Shown here piece by piece: positions 1-11,023 of a stretch of DNA of 64,000 nucleotides. Numbering within the stretch: position 1 is the stretch's first letter; every line of letters begins with the position of its first letter. Under the pieces are notes generated by a model, which was not told the DNA's origin, did no database searches, and worked only from the letters and a program-made list of their open reading frames with translations. The stretch comes from Bradyrhizobium huanghuaihaiense. Lineage in GTDB: Bacteria; Pseudomonadota; Alphaproteobacteria; Rhizobiales; Xanthobacteraceae. Location of the stretch: positions 1 to 64,000 of the forward strand of contig NZ_VLLA01000032.1 of the NCBI RefSeq assembly GCF_007830635.1. Direction: 5' to 3'. The position numbers were made by a program, and so were the translations under genes.

Positions 1-309
1 GACGGTCTCAGTCTCGTTGCCGAGACACAGCGCAGACCTCCCGAGGTAAGACCGACCGCCTTCACCGCACGCCCGCCGAATTTACCACCCCGACCTTTGA
101 TGACCTTGGACTTCGCGATCAATTGCTCGCTCGTCCGGCCGGGTAGGCCTCGTTATCCGGTGTTTGTCCATCGGGCCGCGGCTTTGCTCCACGCTTTCTT
201 CAGACCCCACCTCACGATGACGCCCTTGCGCTTCGCTAATCCTTCGCCGCCATCAGGCTGGATAGAGGACTTCCACCTCCAAGCTGTCGCTCATACTCGG
301 CACACAACA
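1..309. other. Left-edge stretch with no convincing gene
   Basis: I see no open frame with recognisable protein content or a ribosome binding site here. A frame opening at 97 runs on into the 3' end of rpoD and is low-complexity Arg/Ser/Pro shadow translation. The stretch ends at the rpoD terminator. Confidence 0.5.
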
Positions 310-337
310 AAAACGGCGGGCCTTGGCCCGCCGTTTT
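310..337 (-). terminator. rpoD intrinsic terminator
   Basis: A 13-base-pair stem (310-322 with 325-337, loop TT) with a GC core flanked by AAAA and TTTT lies 45 bases past the rpoD stop. It is symmetric, so it could also stop plus-strand transcription entering from the left. Confidence 0.85.
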
Positions 338-382
338 CGTCTGGATGGATGCCCGCGTCGAGCCCGGGCACGACGATCCGAA

Positions 383-2539
<2,157 letters not shown>

Positions 2540-2914
2540 CCATTGCTCCTAAACGCGCTTCATGCGAGACGTTCGCCGCGCCCGCGTGAATTCACTTGAA
2601 CCTGTTGCTCGACGCTCTCGCTTCGGCAGCTCTCGACACGGAAAGGGCGGCGCACATGTCTCTCGCCACCCCCAACTCTCTCTCGCCGGAATTGCCTAAC
2701 GCTTCGTGAGCCTCTTTGTCGCAGCGGATGCAGGTGTAGTGCCAACAGCTATTGCGCGGATTCATTCCTGACGCGTCTGTTCTGCCTGCGGCCGCCTCTG
2801 GGCCAAAGTGCTACAAGACCGTTAAGCCTCGATTAACCCTGTTTTTGCCGCCAAACCTTGGATTTGGCGAGTCTTTTAGCGGTTCCGGCCCCGGCCGTCC
2901 GCATGATTCTTTCA
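2540..2914. other. rpoD-dnaG intergenic region
   Basis: 375 bases between the dnaG stop and the rpoD start on the same strand. It presumably carries an rpoD promoter. I see no reliable gene: a minus-strand 61-codon frame at 2560-2745 is Arg-rich and lacks family features. No strong terminator hairpin for dnaG is obvious. Confidence 0.4.
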
Positions 2915-4939
2915 TCACACGCTCTTCTGGAACCGACCCGACAGTTCGCCAAAACCCTCGATCAGGGCCTCGGTACCGTCGACTTCGGCCATCCGGGCCT
3001 TGACGTCACGCAGCCATGCCAAATTGGCCTCGCTGGGGTCCTCCCCCAAGGCCAGCTCGGCGTCCTTCAGCTCTCTAAGTAGTGAATGCCATTGCCGATG
3101 CAAGGCAACCAGCTGATGCCAGGTCGCAAGAACGTCATCCCGTGCCGCCCCCTCGCGGGCACCCCACACCGCCGCGGTGGTGATGGCACCCTCAACCCTT
3201 TGAAGAACTTGAGAAAACCCACCCTTCGCGAGGTCGCCGCGCATCTTCTCGGCCTGCTCCTCCGGGTCCGGCGAGTGGTAATGGTCGTTGACGAAGGCGC
3301 TGATAATGGCGGCCCGGAGCTTGTGGGCCTCGGGATGGGCGATCTCCAGGGCGGCCACCTCCTCGAGATGGTCGTGCAGCAGCCAGGGGTGATTGATCAG
3401 GCATTGCAGGATCAGGGCCTCTCGGCGGGAGATGGCGCTCCGCTGTCCACGCATGATCGGGCTGGCCGCGAGCTGGGGGCTCGCCGCCTGGTAGGGGCCG
3501 GAGGGCAGCAGGGTCGGCCCCGGCGGGCCGCGGCGGCCGCCGCCAAATCCTCCACCAAATCCCTGGCCTCCGAATCGATTCGCACCGCCCCCGCCCCGCG
3601 GCTGGAATGACCGGCCGCCCTGACCAGGGCGGAAATTGCCGCGGCCGCCAAAGCCGCCGCGCCCGCCGTCGGGCGCAAACGTGCGCTGCAGCCGCTCGAC
3701 GAAGTCATCTCTGTAGTAGCGCCGCACCACCTCGTCGCGGATGCCGTTGGACAATTCCTTGATGCGCGCTTCCAGCGCCGCGCGACGCTCCGGGGTGGCA
3801 AAATTGCCGCCTTCGAGCTCGCGCGACCAGAGCATGTCGGCAAGCGGACGCGCGGCCGCAATCACCTCTTCCATCGCGCCACGGCCGCCGGAGCGCACGA
3901 GATCGTCGGGATCCTGCCCTTCCGGCAGCAGCGCAAAACGAAGACTCTTGCCGGGAGCAAGGAAAGGCAGCGCGAGATCGGCGGCACGATACGCCGCCTT
4001 CTGCCCGGCGCGGTCGCCGTCGAAGCAGAGGATCGGCTCGTCCGCCATCTTCCAGAGCAGCGCGAGCTGGCTTTCGGTCAGCGCAGTGCCGAGCGGGGCA
4101 ACGCTGCCTGCAAAGCCCGCGGTGACCATGGCGATGACGTCGACATAGCCTTCGACCACGATCAGCGATGCGCCGTCATGGGTCGCTTTGCGCGCGGTCT
4201 GGTGGTTGTAGAGATTGTCGCCCTTGTGGAAGAGCGGCGTCTCCGGCGAGTTCAGGTATTTTGCCGGAACGTCCTTCTCCAGCGCGCGCCCGCCAAAGGC
4301 AATGACGCGGCCGCGCAAATCCGTGATCGGAAACATCACGCGATCGCGGAAGCGGTCGTACGGAACGGGAATGTCGTTGCCGGCCACGAGCAGCCCGGTC
4401 TCGACCATGTCGTCGACGGAGATTCCGAGCTTGCCGAGATGCTCCTTCAGCGCGAAGCGATCGGGCGAGGCGTAGCCGAGGCGGAACTGCAATTGCGTCG
4501 CCGGCGAGATGGCGCGGTCGGCGAGATAGCCGCGTGCTTTCGCCCCGACGCGCGAGGCCAGCGTCTCCGCAAAATACTTTGCGGCGAGATCCATGACGTC
4601 ATGCAGCGAGCGCCGCCGCTGCTCCTGCCGCGCCGCATCGGGCGTCACCGCGGGCAGCGGCAGGCCCGCCATGTTCGCGAGCCGCTCCACGGCCTCGGCG
4701 AACGGCAGGCCGTCGGTCTCCATCACGAAATTGATGATGTCGCCATGCTTGCCGGAGGAGAAGTCGTGGTAAAAACCCTTCTGGTCGTTGACGTAGAAGG
4801 ACGGCGTCTTCTCCTGCTGGAACGGCGACAGCCCCTTCCACTCCCTTCCTGCCTTCTTCAGCTTGACGCGCTTGCCCACGACTTCGGAAACCGAAAGCCG
4901 GGCACGAAGCTCGTCGAGAAATTGGGGCGTGAAGCGCAT
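2915..4939 (-). CDS. dnaG: DNA primase DnaG
   Basis: Makes RNA primers at the replication fork with the DnaB helicase. The 674-aa protein has the zinc-ribbon-like N-terminus (1-100), RNA polymerase core and TOPRIM domain (IVVEGYVDVIAMV, then LCFDGDRAGQKAA and DPDDLV). A Gly/Arg/Phe-rich linker follows (about 420-485), then a helical C-terminal DnaB-binding domain. The N-terminal fold keeps EKTPSFYVND, but the positions normally holding Cys/His zinc ligands read GLSPFQQ and YHDFSSGKHG, so the ligands are gone. I recall similar losses in other alphaproteobacterial primases. It sits upstream of rpoD as in the classical macromolecular-synthesis order. Confidence 0.97.
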   Translation of the reverse strand: MRFTPQFLDELRARLSVSEVVGKRVKLKKAGREWKGLSPFQQEKTPSFYVNDQKGFYHDFSSGKHGDIINFVMETDGLPFAEAVERLANMAGLPLPAVTPDAARQEQRRRSLHDVMDLAAKYFAETLASRVGAKARGYLADRAISPATQLQFRLGYASPDRFALKEHLGKLGISVDDMVETGLLVAGNDIPVPYDRFRDRVMFPITDLRGRVIAFGGRALEKDVPAKYLNSPETPLFHKGDNLYNHQTARKATHDGASLIVVEGYVDVIAMVTAGFAGSVAPLGTALTESQLALLWKMADEPILCFDGDRAGQKAAYRAADLALPFLAPGKSLRFALLPEGQDPDDLVRSGGRGAMEEVIAAARPLADMLWSRELEGGNFATPERRAALEARIKELSNGIRDEVVRRYYRDDFVERLQRTFAPDGGRGGFGGRGNFRPGQGGRSFQPRGGGGANRFGGQGFGGGFGGGRRGPPGPTLLPSGPYQAASPQLAASPIMRGQRSAISRREALILQCLINHPWLLHDHLEEVAALEIAHPEAHKLRAAIISAFVNDHYHSPDPEEQAEKMRGDLAKGGFSQVLQRVEGAITTAAVWGAREGAARDDVLATWHQLVALHRQWHSLLRELKDAELALGEDPSEANLAWLRDVKARMAEVDGTEALIEGFGELSGRFQKSV

Positions 4940-5061
4940 GGGGTGAGTTTAGCGGACCGTGTGAGTCGGGCGAAGGATCAGGGATATAGGCGTGGCTTGC
5001 CTAAAAGTCAGCTTTAGGCGGGTTATCCGGGTTATTCGACCTATTCACAGGCCCTCTCACC

Positions 5062-5197
5062 GTCACCCTGAGGTGGCCGCTTCTTCAGCGGCCCTCGAAG
5101 GGCGACGGCCCGGCCGCATCCGGGCCGATTCATCCTTCGAGGCTCCCATGCGGCGCGGCGCGCCGCATGGGAGCGCCTCGGGATCACGGGACGAGTG
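5062..5197. repeat. Dispersed intergenic inverted repeat, copy 1 (GTCACCCTGAGG family)
   Basis: The first 49 bases (from GTCACCCTGAGGTGGCCGCT) are identical to a copy at 33652. The element holds nested palindromes such as GCGGCC, CCTTCGA and CCATGCGGCGC/GCGCCGCATGG. It ends in the GATCACGGGACGAGTGA region. It lies just upstream of the chlorite-dismutase-like gene and may supply transcript-end structure or a Rho or RNase site. Confidence 0.85.
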
Positions 5198-5251
5198 ACG
5201 GCAACGACGGAAACGCTTGAACCCCGCCCGGTTCCACGCTTCCATACCCCC

Positions 5252-5815
5252 ATGTTCAGGACCTTTCGAGGCGGCCACAGCGGGGGCTGGCGCGTCACCT
5301 CGATTTCATCGGTGACGGGCGAGCCCCTGCCCTTCATGCCGGCGCTGTCGGTGACCGACAGCGACGCGGTGTCGTTGCCGCTGGTGCCCTCGCGCAATGC
5401 CTGGCGGCTGGTCGGCGTCGCAAGCACTTTGCGCTACACCGAGCGGCCCGAGAAGGAGCAGCTCGTGGCAGTGCAGGCCGGGCTTGGCCGCCCTGAGGCC
5501 ACCAGCGCGGCGCTGATCCCGATCCGCAAGTCGCAGGCCTGGTGGGATCTGACGCAGGAGGAGCGTCGCAAGATCTTCGAGGACAAGTCGCACCACATCA
5601 CCAGCAGTCTTCGTTTCCTGCCCGCCATCGCGCGCCAGCTCTATCACTGCCGCGACCTCGGCGAGCCCTTCGATTTCCTGACCTGGTTCGAATTCGCCCC
5701 CGCGGATGCCTCGCTGTTCGAGGAGCTGGTAGCGATGCTGAGGCAGACCGAGGAATGGAGCTATGTCGAGCGCGAGGTCGACGTGCGCGTGGTGAAGGAA
5801 GTGCTGTCGGCGTAG
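5252..5815 (+). CDS. Chlorite dismutase family haem protein
   Basis: Small (187 aa) member of the chlorite-dismutase/DyP-like fold family. Members bind haem b; some split chlorite to chloride and O2 and others have unknown roles. Typical features: SHHITSSLRFLPAIARQLYH, with the family's haem-ligand His region, and DFLTWFEFAP followed by a VEREVDVRV strand. The ATG at 5252 (MFRTFRGGH) is preferred because an in-frame GTG at 5195 lies inside a dispersed repeat; neither has a strong ribosome site. The protein size suits the short, two-subunit lineage. Whether it acts on chlorite cannot be told. It is flanked by repeats and monocistronic. Confidence 0.8.
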   Translation: MFRTFRGGHSGGWRVTSISSVTGEPLPFMPALSVTDSDAVSLPLVPSRNAWRLVGVASTLRYTERPEKEQLVAVQAGLGRPEATSAALIPIRKSQAWWDLTQEERRKIFEDKSHHITSSLRFLPAIARQLYHCRDLGEPFDFLTWFEFAPADASLFEELVAMLRQTEEWSYVEREVDVRVVKEVLSA

Positions 5816-5817
5816 AG

Positions 5818-5862
5818 CGTGATCCGGAAAAGTGCGCAGCGGTTTTCCGACAAGATCACGCT
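5818..5862. repeat. Short inverted repeat GCGTGATC...GATCACGC
   Basis: Arms GCGTGATC (starting at 5818) and GATCACGC (ending at 5862) enclose two nested arms, CGGAAAA and TTTTCCG. The element sits between convergent genes and could act as a bidirectional transcript end. I see only this copy in the window. Confidence 0.6.
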
Positions 5863-5873
5863 CAGAAAGCAAA

Positions 5874-6272
5874 CTAGTGGTCGAGAAAACGGCCCGACGC
5901 GATGCGGGGCAGATCGGCGACGGGCCAGTTGTAGACATAGGTCCACGCCTTCTCGGATGTGCCGTCCGGCAGCGTCACGTCGATCAGCTCGCGCAGATAT
6001 TCGGTCGGCTCCGGAAAACCTTCGCCGCAGGCTTCATACATATCGAGCTCACCCAGCAGCTCGTTGGGCACGCGCAGCTGGAAGAGCTCGCCGTGCACGA
6101 GGTCGGATGCGGCGTCCGACAGCAGCAATCCCGGATAGTGCTTGATGAGGAACAGCCGGCCGCGGCAGGTTGCTTCGCCGACAAAATCCGCGTGCTGCGC
6201 AAGCAGCCGCGCCATCGGATGGTCGAAGCCGCGCATCAGGGTGCCGTAGACGAAGAGACGGTTGGAGGTCAT
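5874..6272 (-). CDS. Gamma-glutamylcyclotransferase-like (AIG2-type) protein
   Basis: The 132-aa protein starts with the family hallmark LFVYGTLMRGF, followed by CRGRLFLIKHYPGLLLSD. It also has HGELFQLRV, then LDMYEACGEGFPEPTEYLRE and the AWTYVYNWPV strand. Members open gamma-glutamyl peptides to 5-oxoproline or act on related gamma-glutamylamines; the exact substrate is unknown here. The start at 6272 (MTSNRLFVYG) is chosen because the longer frame upstream reads through a dispersed repeat. It converges on the chlorite-dismutase-like gene. Confidence 0.85.
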   Translation of the reverse strand: MTSNRLFVYGTLMRGFDHPMARLLAQHADFVGEATCRGRLFLIKHYPGLLLSDAASDLVHGELFQLRVPNELLGELDMYEACGEGFPEPTEYLRELIDVTLPDGTSEKAWTYVYNWPVADLPRIASGRFLDH

Positions 6273-6325
6273 GGGGGGTCTATAGCTGCGATTGATGCGG
6301 AACGACAGCGCCGCGTCCTCGGTGT

Positions 6326-6464
6326 CGTCCCGGCGAAGGCCGGGACCCATAGCCACAGGGAGCAGTTTGACGAGGACTGGGAGTGAAGATGTCTTCCTGG
6401 GGTACTGACACCACATGTCACCGAAAGATCACGCGGTATGGGTCCCGGCCTTCGCCGGGACGAC
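6326..6464. repeat. Dispersed repeat with ends CGTCCCGGC-GAAGGCCGGGACCC
   Basis: A hairpin arm GTCCCGGCGAAGGCCGGGAC at the left end is repeated in mirror form at the right end, giving a 139-base element. The same arms with GCAGG instead of GAAGG bound the element at 25794-25915. It lies between genes and codes for nothing credible. Confidence 0.8.
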
Positions 6465-6490
6465 GTAAGGGAGCAACGTGCCCAATCCCC

Positions 6491-7321
6491 TCACCCCGCC
6501 TTCACCACGTCGGCGCCGCCCACCTCCTCGCTCACCACCACGAATTTCTTCAGCTCCATCCGGCCAAAGCTGGTTGAGAGCGCGACGTCGGCGGCGTCGC
6601 GGCCCGTCGCCATCAGGATGCGGCCGATGCGGGGGGTGTTGTGGCGGGCGTCGAAGGTGAACCATTGGCCTGAGAGCCAGGCCTGAAACCAGCCGGAAAA
6701 ATCCATCGGGAACGGTTCGGCCGGGATGCCGATGTCGCCCATGTAGCCGGTGCAGTAGCGCGCGGGGATGCCCATGCAGCGGCAGAGCGCGACGGCAAGA
6801 TGGGCGAAGTCGCGGCAGACGCCGGTCTTCTGCTCGTAGACGTCGTGCGCCGACTTCATGTGATGGGCGTGTTCATAGCCGAAGATGACATGCTGATGCA
6901 CGAATGCGGTGATTGCCGCGACTCGATTCCAACCGGGCTCCGTCTTAGCGAACAGCGACCAGGCGATGTCCGTGAGCTTGTCGGTCTCGCAATAGCGGCT
7001 CGGCATCAGATAGAGCAGCACTTCGTTCGGCAATTGCTCGATCGGGATCTGCCGCGCATCCGGCATCACCTCGTCGGGCAGGCCGCTGTCGCGCACCAGC
7101 GCGCTGCCCTTCAGCGTCACGCCGCCGGCCGGCGCCATGAGGCGGCCGCACACATTGCCGAAACCATCGTGATAGAAGCGGATCGGAACGTCGGGCTCGG
7201 CAACCACCGTCTCCCGGCCGATGATGTCGGCCTGCCGCGAGGGGTGGATGTTCAGCATGATCACCATCGGCGTCGGCTGCACCGCCGCGTAGGTGATCTC
7301 GAAGCCGACCCTGATCTCCAT
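6491..7321 (-). CDS. Transglutaminase-like family protein, second of a pair
   Basis: A 276-aa cytoplasmic transglutaminase-like protein: an N-terminal beta domain (1-110), then the papain-like core. The Cys motif is KTGVCRDFAHLAVALCRCMG and the Asp strand is WFTFDARHN. Between them, where relatives usually have a His followed by Ala/Trp, this protein reads PMDFSGWFQAWL, so the catalytic His seems replaced by Ser. Its ATG directly follows the stop of the upstream transglutaminase gene (TAGATG), implying translational coupling. Such pairs often accompany peptide or amide-modifying loci, but the substrate is unknown. Confidence 0.85.
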   Translation of the reverse strand: MEIRVGFEITYAAVQPTPMVIMLNIHPSRQADIIGRETVVAEPDVPIRFYHDGFGNVCGRLMAPAGGVTLKGSALVRDSGLPDEVMPDARQIPIEQLPNEVLLYLMPSRYCETDKLTDIAWSLFAKTEPGWNRVAAITAFVHQHVIFGYEHAHHMKSAHDVYEQKTGVCRDFAHLAVALCRCMGIPARYCTGYMGDIGIPAEPFPMDFSGWFQAWLSGQWFTFDARHNTPRIGRILMATGRDAADVALSTSFGRMELKKFVVVSEEVGGADVVKAG

Positions 7322-8233
7322 CTACGAAACCTCTGTCTCCATCTCTGCGTCGCTGTCCTGGTCGTCCGAGACCACCTTGATGTTCACTTCCATCTCGTCG
7401 AAGGCGTCCTCGGAGCCGATATAGACGCCGTGCAGCGGGATCGCCTGACGCGGATCGCGGGCGACCGCGACGCGGATGAGGTCGCGGGTCCCGACGATGC
7501 CGTTGGTCGGATCGAACTCGATCCAGCCCGCGCTCGGCAGATAGACCTGCACCCAGGCATGGGTCGAGCCGCCGCCGACATGGCGCTGCGCGATGTCCTC
7601 GGGCACAAAAATGTAGCCGGACACGAAGCGCGCGGCGATGCCGAGCTGGCGCAGCGCTTCGATCATGAACAGCGCATAGTCCCGGCAGGTTCCTGTGCCC
7701 GACTGCAAAGTGTCGAGTGGATGCTGCGTGCCGGGCTCGTGACGCTTGCGATACCGAAACTGCTTGCGGATCGCGTGCGTCATGCCGCTCAGGATCTTGA
7801 AGGTCGGCGTCGGCGCCTCCTCGTCGAGGAAGCCGCGCGCCCATTCTCCGATCTCGCCGTCGGGATCGGCATATTGCGGCGTGATGTACTGGACGAGATC
7901 GGCAAACTCCTCGTCGTCATAGACGAACGGATAGAAATAGGCGGCATCGTCCGCGGTCAGCGCGAACTCGTCGACGGGATTGTGCTCGACGGTGACGTGC
8001 CAGTCGAAGGTCAGATGGTCCGCGCGCTCGTCGAAACTGGCGATCGCGACCGAGTTGCCGAACACGTCGTGGATCCAGCGCAGCGACATCGGCTCGGGCG
8101 AGATCTCGAGCCTGGAATCGAGCACGCGCAGATCATGCCCGTCGCGCGGACGCAGCATGATGCGGTGTTCGCCGAACGCCACGGGGCGGTTGTAGCGATA
8201 TTCGGTCTTGTGATGAATCGTCAGCAGCGGCAT
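7322..8233 (-). CDS. Transglutaminase-like family protein, first of a pair
   Basis: The 303-aa protein has an N-terminal beta-sandwich (LTIHHKTEYRYNRPVAFGEH) typical of bacterial transglutaminase-like proteins. A full Cys-His-Asp triad is present: GTGTCRDYALFMIEALRQLG (Cys), STHAWVQVYLPSAGW (His) and IEFDPTNG (Asp). The start at 8233 (MPLLTIHHK) is preferred over a longer frame because family members begin there. It has an acidic tail. It forms an operon with the downstream paralogue, which it abuts without a gap. Confidence 0.88.
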   Translation of the reverse strand: MPLLTIHHKTEYRYNRPVAFGEHRIMLRPRDGHDLRVLDSRLEISPEPMSLRWIHDVFGNSVAIASFDERADHLTFDWHVTVEHNPVDEFALTADDAAYFYPFVYDDEEFADLVQYITPQYADPDGEIGEWARGFLDEEAPTPTFKILSGMTHAIRKQFRYRKRHEPGTQHPLDTLQSGTGTCRDYALFMIEALRQLGIAARFVSGYIFVPEDIAQRHVGGGSTHAWVQVYLPSAGWIEFDPTNGIVGTRDLIRVAVARDPRQAIPLHGVYIGSEDAFDEMEVNIKVVSDDQDSDAEMETEVS

Positions 8234-8324
8234 CGTCCGGCAATCATGGTGATTTTGGGCGGACCAATCTATACCGATTCCTGCCCAATTTTCGGGGTGA
8301 CTGCATTTTCCATAGGCAATCAGG

Positions 8325-9131
8325 ATGGCTTTAGACACAGCCGGCGCGGCCGATCAACTGCTCGGCGAGGGTGACATTCCGCCAGTGCATGAGGTGAATG
8401 CGGAAGGCACATCGCCCTTCCTGCTCACCTCGGATCACTACGGACGGGCGCTTCCGCGCGCGCTCGGCGATCTCGGCATTCCCGAGAGCGAGCTCGTCAG
8501 GCATATCGGCTGGGACATCGGCATCGCCGGCGTCGCCGAGCGCCTCGCCCGCATGCTCGATTCGCATCTGATCGCGCAGCGCTATTCGCGGCTGGTGATC
8601 GACTGCAACCGTCCTCCGGGCGCGGCCAGCTCGATCCCCGTGATATCAGAGGCAACCACGATCCCCCGCAACGAGGCGATCTCCGACGCCGAGCGCGCCG
8701 CGCGGCGGCGCGAGATCTTCGAGCCCTATCATCATCGTATCGACACGACGATCGGCCGGCGCCTGCACGACAGGCGGCCGACCGTGCTGGTGTCGCTGCA
8801 CAGCTTCACGCCGGTTTATGCCGGCGTCGCGCGGCCCTGGCACATCGGCGCGCTGTACAATCGCGACCCCGTGCTGCCGCGGCTGTTGCTGAAACATCTG
8901 CGCAGCGAGAGCGATCTCGTCGTCGGCGACAACGAGCCCTATGCGGTGAGCGACCTCACCGACTACACGATCCCCGTGCATGGCGAAGCCCGCGGTCTCG
9001 TCAACACCGGCATCGAGATCCGCCAGGACCTGATCGCGGACCAGTCCGGCCAGCAGCAATGGGCCGAACGGCTGGCAAGGGTCTTTGCGGAGATCGAGGT
9101 GGAGCTGCGGGCGGAAAGGTTGGTCGACTAA
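8325..9131 (+). CDS. N-formylglutamate amidohydrolase family protein
   Basis: The 268-aa protein belongs to the zinc amidohydrolases that release formate from N-formylglutamate, or to relatives acting on other N-formyl or aryl substrates. Supporting segments are FLLTSDHYGRALP near the N-terminus, HIGWDIG, LVIDCNRPPG with the conserved Arg, RHEPYHHRI-like FEPYHHRIDTTI, and VSLHSFTPVYAG with the metal-binding His. NTGIEIRQDLI lies near the C-terminus. It is divergent from the transglutaminase pair, and its 3' end overlaps the convergent DUF3592 gene by four bases. Confidence 0.87.
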   Translation: MALDTAGAADQLLGEGDIPPVHEVNAEGTSPFLLTSDHYGRALPRALGDLGIPESELVRHIGWDIGIAGVAERLARMLDSHLIAQRYSRLVIDCNRPPGAASSIPVISEATTIPRNEAISDAERAARRREIFEPYHHRIDTTIGRRLHDRRPTVLVSLHSFTPVYAGVARPWHIGALYNRDPVLPRLLLKHLRSESDLVVGDNEPYAVSDLTDYTIPVHGEARGLVNTGIEIRQDLIADQSGQQQWAERLARVFAEIEVELRAERLVD

Positions 9132-10117
9132 CCGCCGCGTGTCGCCACGAACAGCGCCAGCGCGGTGAAGATCGCGGCGATGCCCCACAGCACATAGGCC
9201 ATGCGGCCGTCGCCGCGGGCATCTAACGTGGCTTCGGCGGGATTGTCGGGATTGACGCGGACCTCGACGGTCGCGCCGTCCTGGTAGCGCGACATCAGCT
9301 TCTTCAGCATCTCCTCCGAGGCCGATGGCGATTGCGCCGCGACGCGCGCGCATTCATTGGTGTAGGCGACGTTCTGATAGCGATAGGTGTAGGTCACGCG
9401 CTTGCCGAACATCTCGATGCCGCGCGCCTCGCCGGGCTCGCTGGCCTCGTGATACTCCTCGATGCCCGACAGCTTGATCGTGCCCGGCACGACCGGCCAG
9501 CGCGTCGCCATCGACGCCTGCCGCTGCACGGCCCACGCCATCAGCGCGATGACGAGGCCGAACGCGCCGAAGGCGACGACGAGGCCCGCAAGATCGGGCC
9601 GGCCGATGTGATGGGCGAGATATTGGTAGCTCTGGTTGAGGCCGAAGACCGAGCCGAAGATGATGGCGAGCACGATCGCCGAGCCGATGCCGAGGCAGCC
9701 CCACAGCCCCTTGGGCAGGTCCCGCTCCAGCACCGCCTGATCCGGATGCCGCGGATTGTAGTAGACGGTGACGATGCTGCCGGCCGGGTATTTCGCCAGC
9801 TTCTCGGCCACCTGGAAGTTGCCGAGGTCCTCGCCGATCGAGATGCGATTGCAGCGCAGCTTGCGGCCGCCAACCGAATATTCGTACGTGACGTTGGCGA
9901 AGTTGCGGCTCTCGGTGCGATAGCCGTCCTCGCGCTCGTCATCGGACACCTTGACCTCGCGCACCTCGGCGACCGAGGTGATGACCTTGCCCGCGACCTG
10001 CGGCCAGCTTCGCGCCTCGCGCGCCTGCCAGGTCTTGACGATGGCGGCAATCAGGATGAGCGCGAGCGGCGCAAGCAGCATCGCGTAAACGAGCGGCGGC
10101 AAATTCGGCACGGTCAA
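9128..10117 (-). CDS. DUF3592 membrane protein with duplicated domain
   Basis: The 329-aa protein carries two copies of the DUF3592-type extracytoplasmic beta domain. Each ends in a VxVYYNPRHPDQAVL or VEVRVNPDNPAEATL strand. Membrane helices lie near 10-28, 142-162, 180-198 and at the C-terminus (YVLWGIAAIFTALALFVA). The function of the family is unknown. The stop overlaps that of the N-formylglutamate amidohydrolase-like gene on the other strand (CTAA), a compact convergent junction. Confidence 0.8.
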   Translation of the reverse strand: MTVPNLPPLVYAMLLAPLALILIAAIVKTWQAREARSWPQVAGKVITSVAEVREVKVSDDEREDGYRTESRNFANVTYEYSVGGRKLRCNRISIGEDLGNFQVAEKLAKYPAGSIVTVYYNPRHPDQAVLERDLPKGLWGCLGIGSAIVLAIIFGSVFGLNQSYQYLAHHIGRPDLAGLVVAFGAFGLVIALMAWAVQRQASMATRWPVVPGTIKLSGIEEYHEASEPGEARGIEMFGKRVTYTYRYQNVAYTNECARVAAQSPSASEEMLKKLMSRYQDGATVEVRVNPDNPAEATLDARGDGRMAYVLWGIAAIFTALALFVATRGG

Positions 10118-10185
10118 AATCCCAGGTCAGCGGCAATGCTTCCTTGGACGCACCGCCACTGCCAGAGGTTCAACCGATGTAAAGC

Positions 10186-10806
10186 TCATTTGGCCCGGGT
10201 CAGCGCCAGCCAGATACCGCCGCCGATCATGAAGCCGCCGGAGATGCGCGACATCATCCGGGTACGGCGGGCCGAGAAGAATTTCCGGGCGCGGCCCGCT
10301 GCGATAGCATAGAGCGCGTCCGTCATCACGGCGGTGACCATGAAGGTGGCGCCCAGCAGCGCGACTTGCGGAAAGTGCGGCTGGCCCATGTCCATGAACT
10401 GCGGGATGAAGGCGCCGAAGAACACCAGCACTTTCGGGTTCGACAGCAGCACCAGGAAGCCTTGCAGGAAGAACCCGCCGCGCGGCGGGGGAGGCGGCGC
10501 GTCGACATCGACGCCCTCGACCGGCGCCCAGATCAGCCTGATGCCGAGCCAGACCAGATAGGCCGCGCCGGCAAAGCGCACCCAGTCGAACCAGTAGCCC
10601 ATCGTCGCCATCAGCGAGGTCAGGCCGATCGCGACGATGCCGATGACGATGGCGAGACCCGCTTGCGCGCCGGCAACGTTGGTCAGCGCCGCACGCGTGC
10701 CATGGCGCAGGCCATTGGCGATGACCAGGGTGACGATCGGACCCGGCAGCAGCGCCAGCGCAATGCAGGCGGCGACGAAGGCGAGATAGGCTTGCATGGA
10801 CATCAT
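10186..10806 (-). CDS. LysE/RhtB family amino-acid exporter
   Basis: The 206-aa inner-membrane protein of about six helices opens with YLAFVAACIALALLPGPIVT, whose PGP signature marks LysE/RhtB translocators. GARxG-like features follow: NGLRHGTRAAL and the LSNPKVLVFFGAF loop. The family exports amino acids or related metabolites; the substrate here is unknown. A Pro-rich cytoplasmic loop (DAPPPPPRGG) sits in the middle. It is transcribed alone, with a dispersed repeat upstream of its start. Confidence 0.88.
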   Translation of the reverse strand: MMSMQAYLAFVAACIALALLPGPIVTLVIANGLRHGTRAALTNVAGAQAGLAIVIGIVAIGLTSLMATMGYWFDWVRFAGAAYLVWLGIRLIWAPVEGVDVDAPPPPPRGGFFLQGFLVLLSNPKVLVFFGAFIPQFMDMGQPHFPQVALLGATFMVTAVMTDALYAIAAGRARKFFSARRTRMMSRISGGFMIGGGIWLALTRAK

Positions 10807-10892
10807 GGGGAGGACTCGGCTGAGGGCGGATTGGGGGTATTAATGCATGACGGAGGCGGGAACGGAAGCGAGATAAGGGTCCAAGCCGCGGT

Positions 10893-10992
10893 GTCATACC
10901 CCGCGAAAGCGGGGTATCCAGTACGCCGCAGCTTCTCCGTATCCCACCGGCGTCTCTGGAATACTGGATCCCCCGCCTTCGTGGGGGATGAC
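10893..10992. repeat. Dispersed repeat, GTCATACCCCGCG...GGGGGATGAC family, copy 1
   Basis: A 100-base inverted element with arms CCCCGCGAAAGCGGGG and CCCCCGCCTTCGTGGGGG enclosing CCAGTA...TACTGG. A related copy is at 40475-40572 (shared CCAGTATTCCAGAG-type centre in inverse order). Non-coding. Confidence 0.75.
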
Positions 10993-11023
10993 AGCGGAGA
11001 ATGTGGAATCGGGCGTGCCTCCA

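Noticed and set aside
6326..6464. Possible CRISPR-like repeated units
   Set aside because: The repeats are inverted ends of one element and not direct repeats with spacers; no cas genes are present anywhere in the window.
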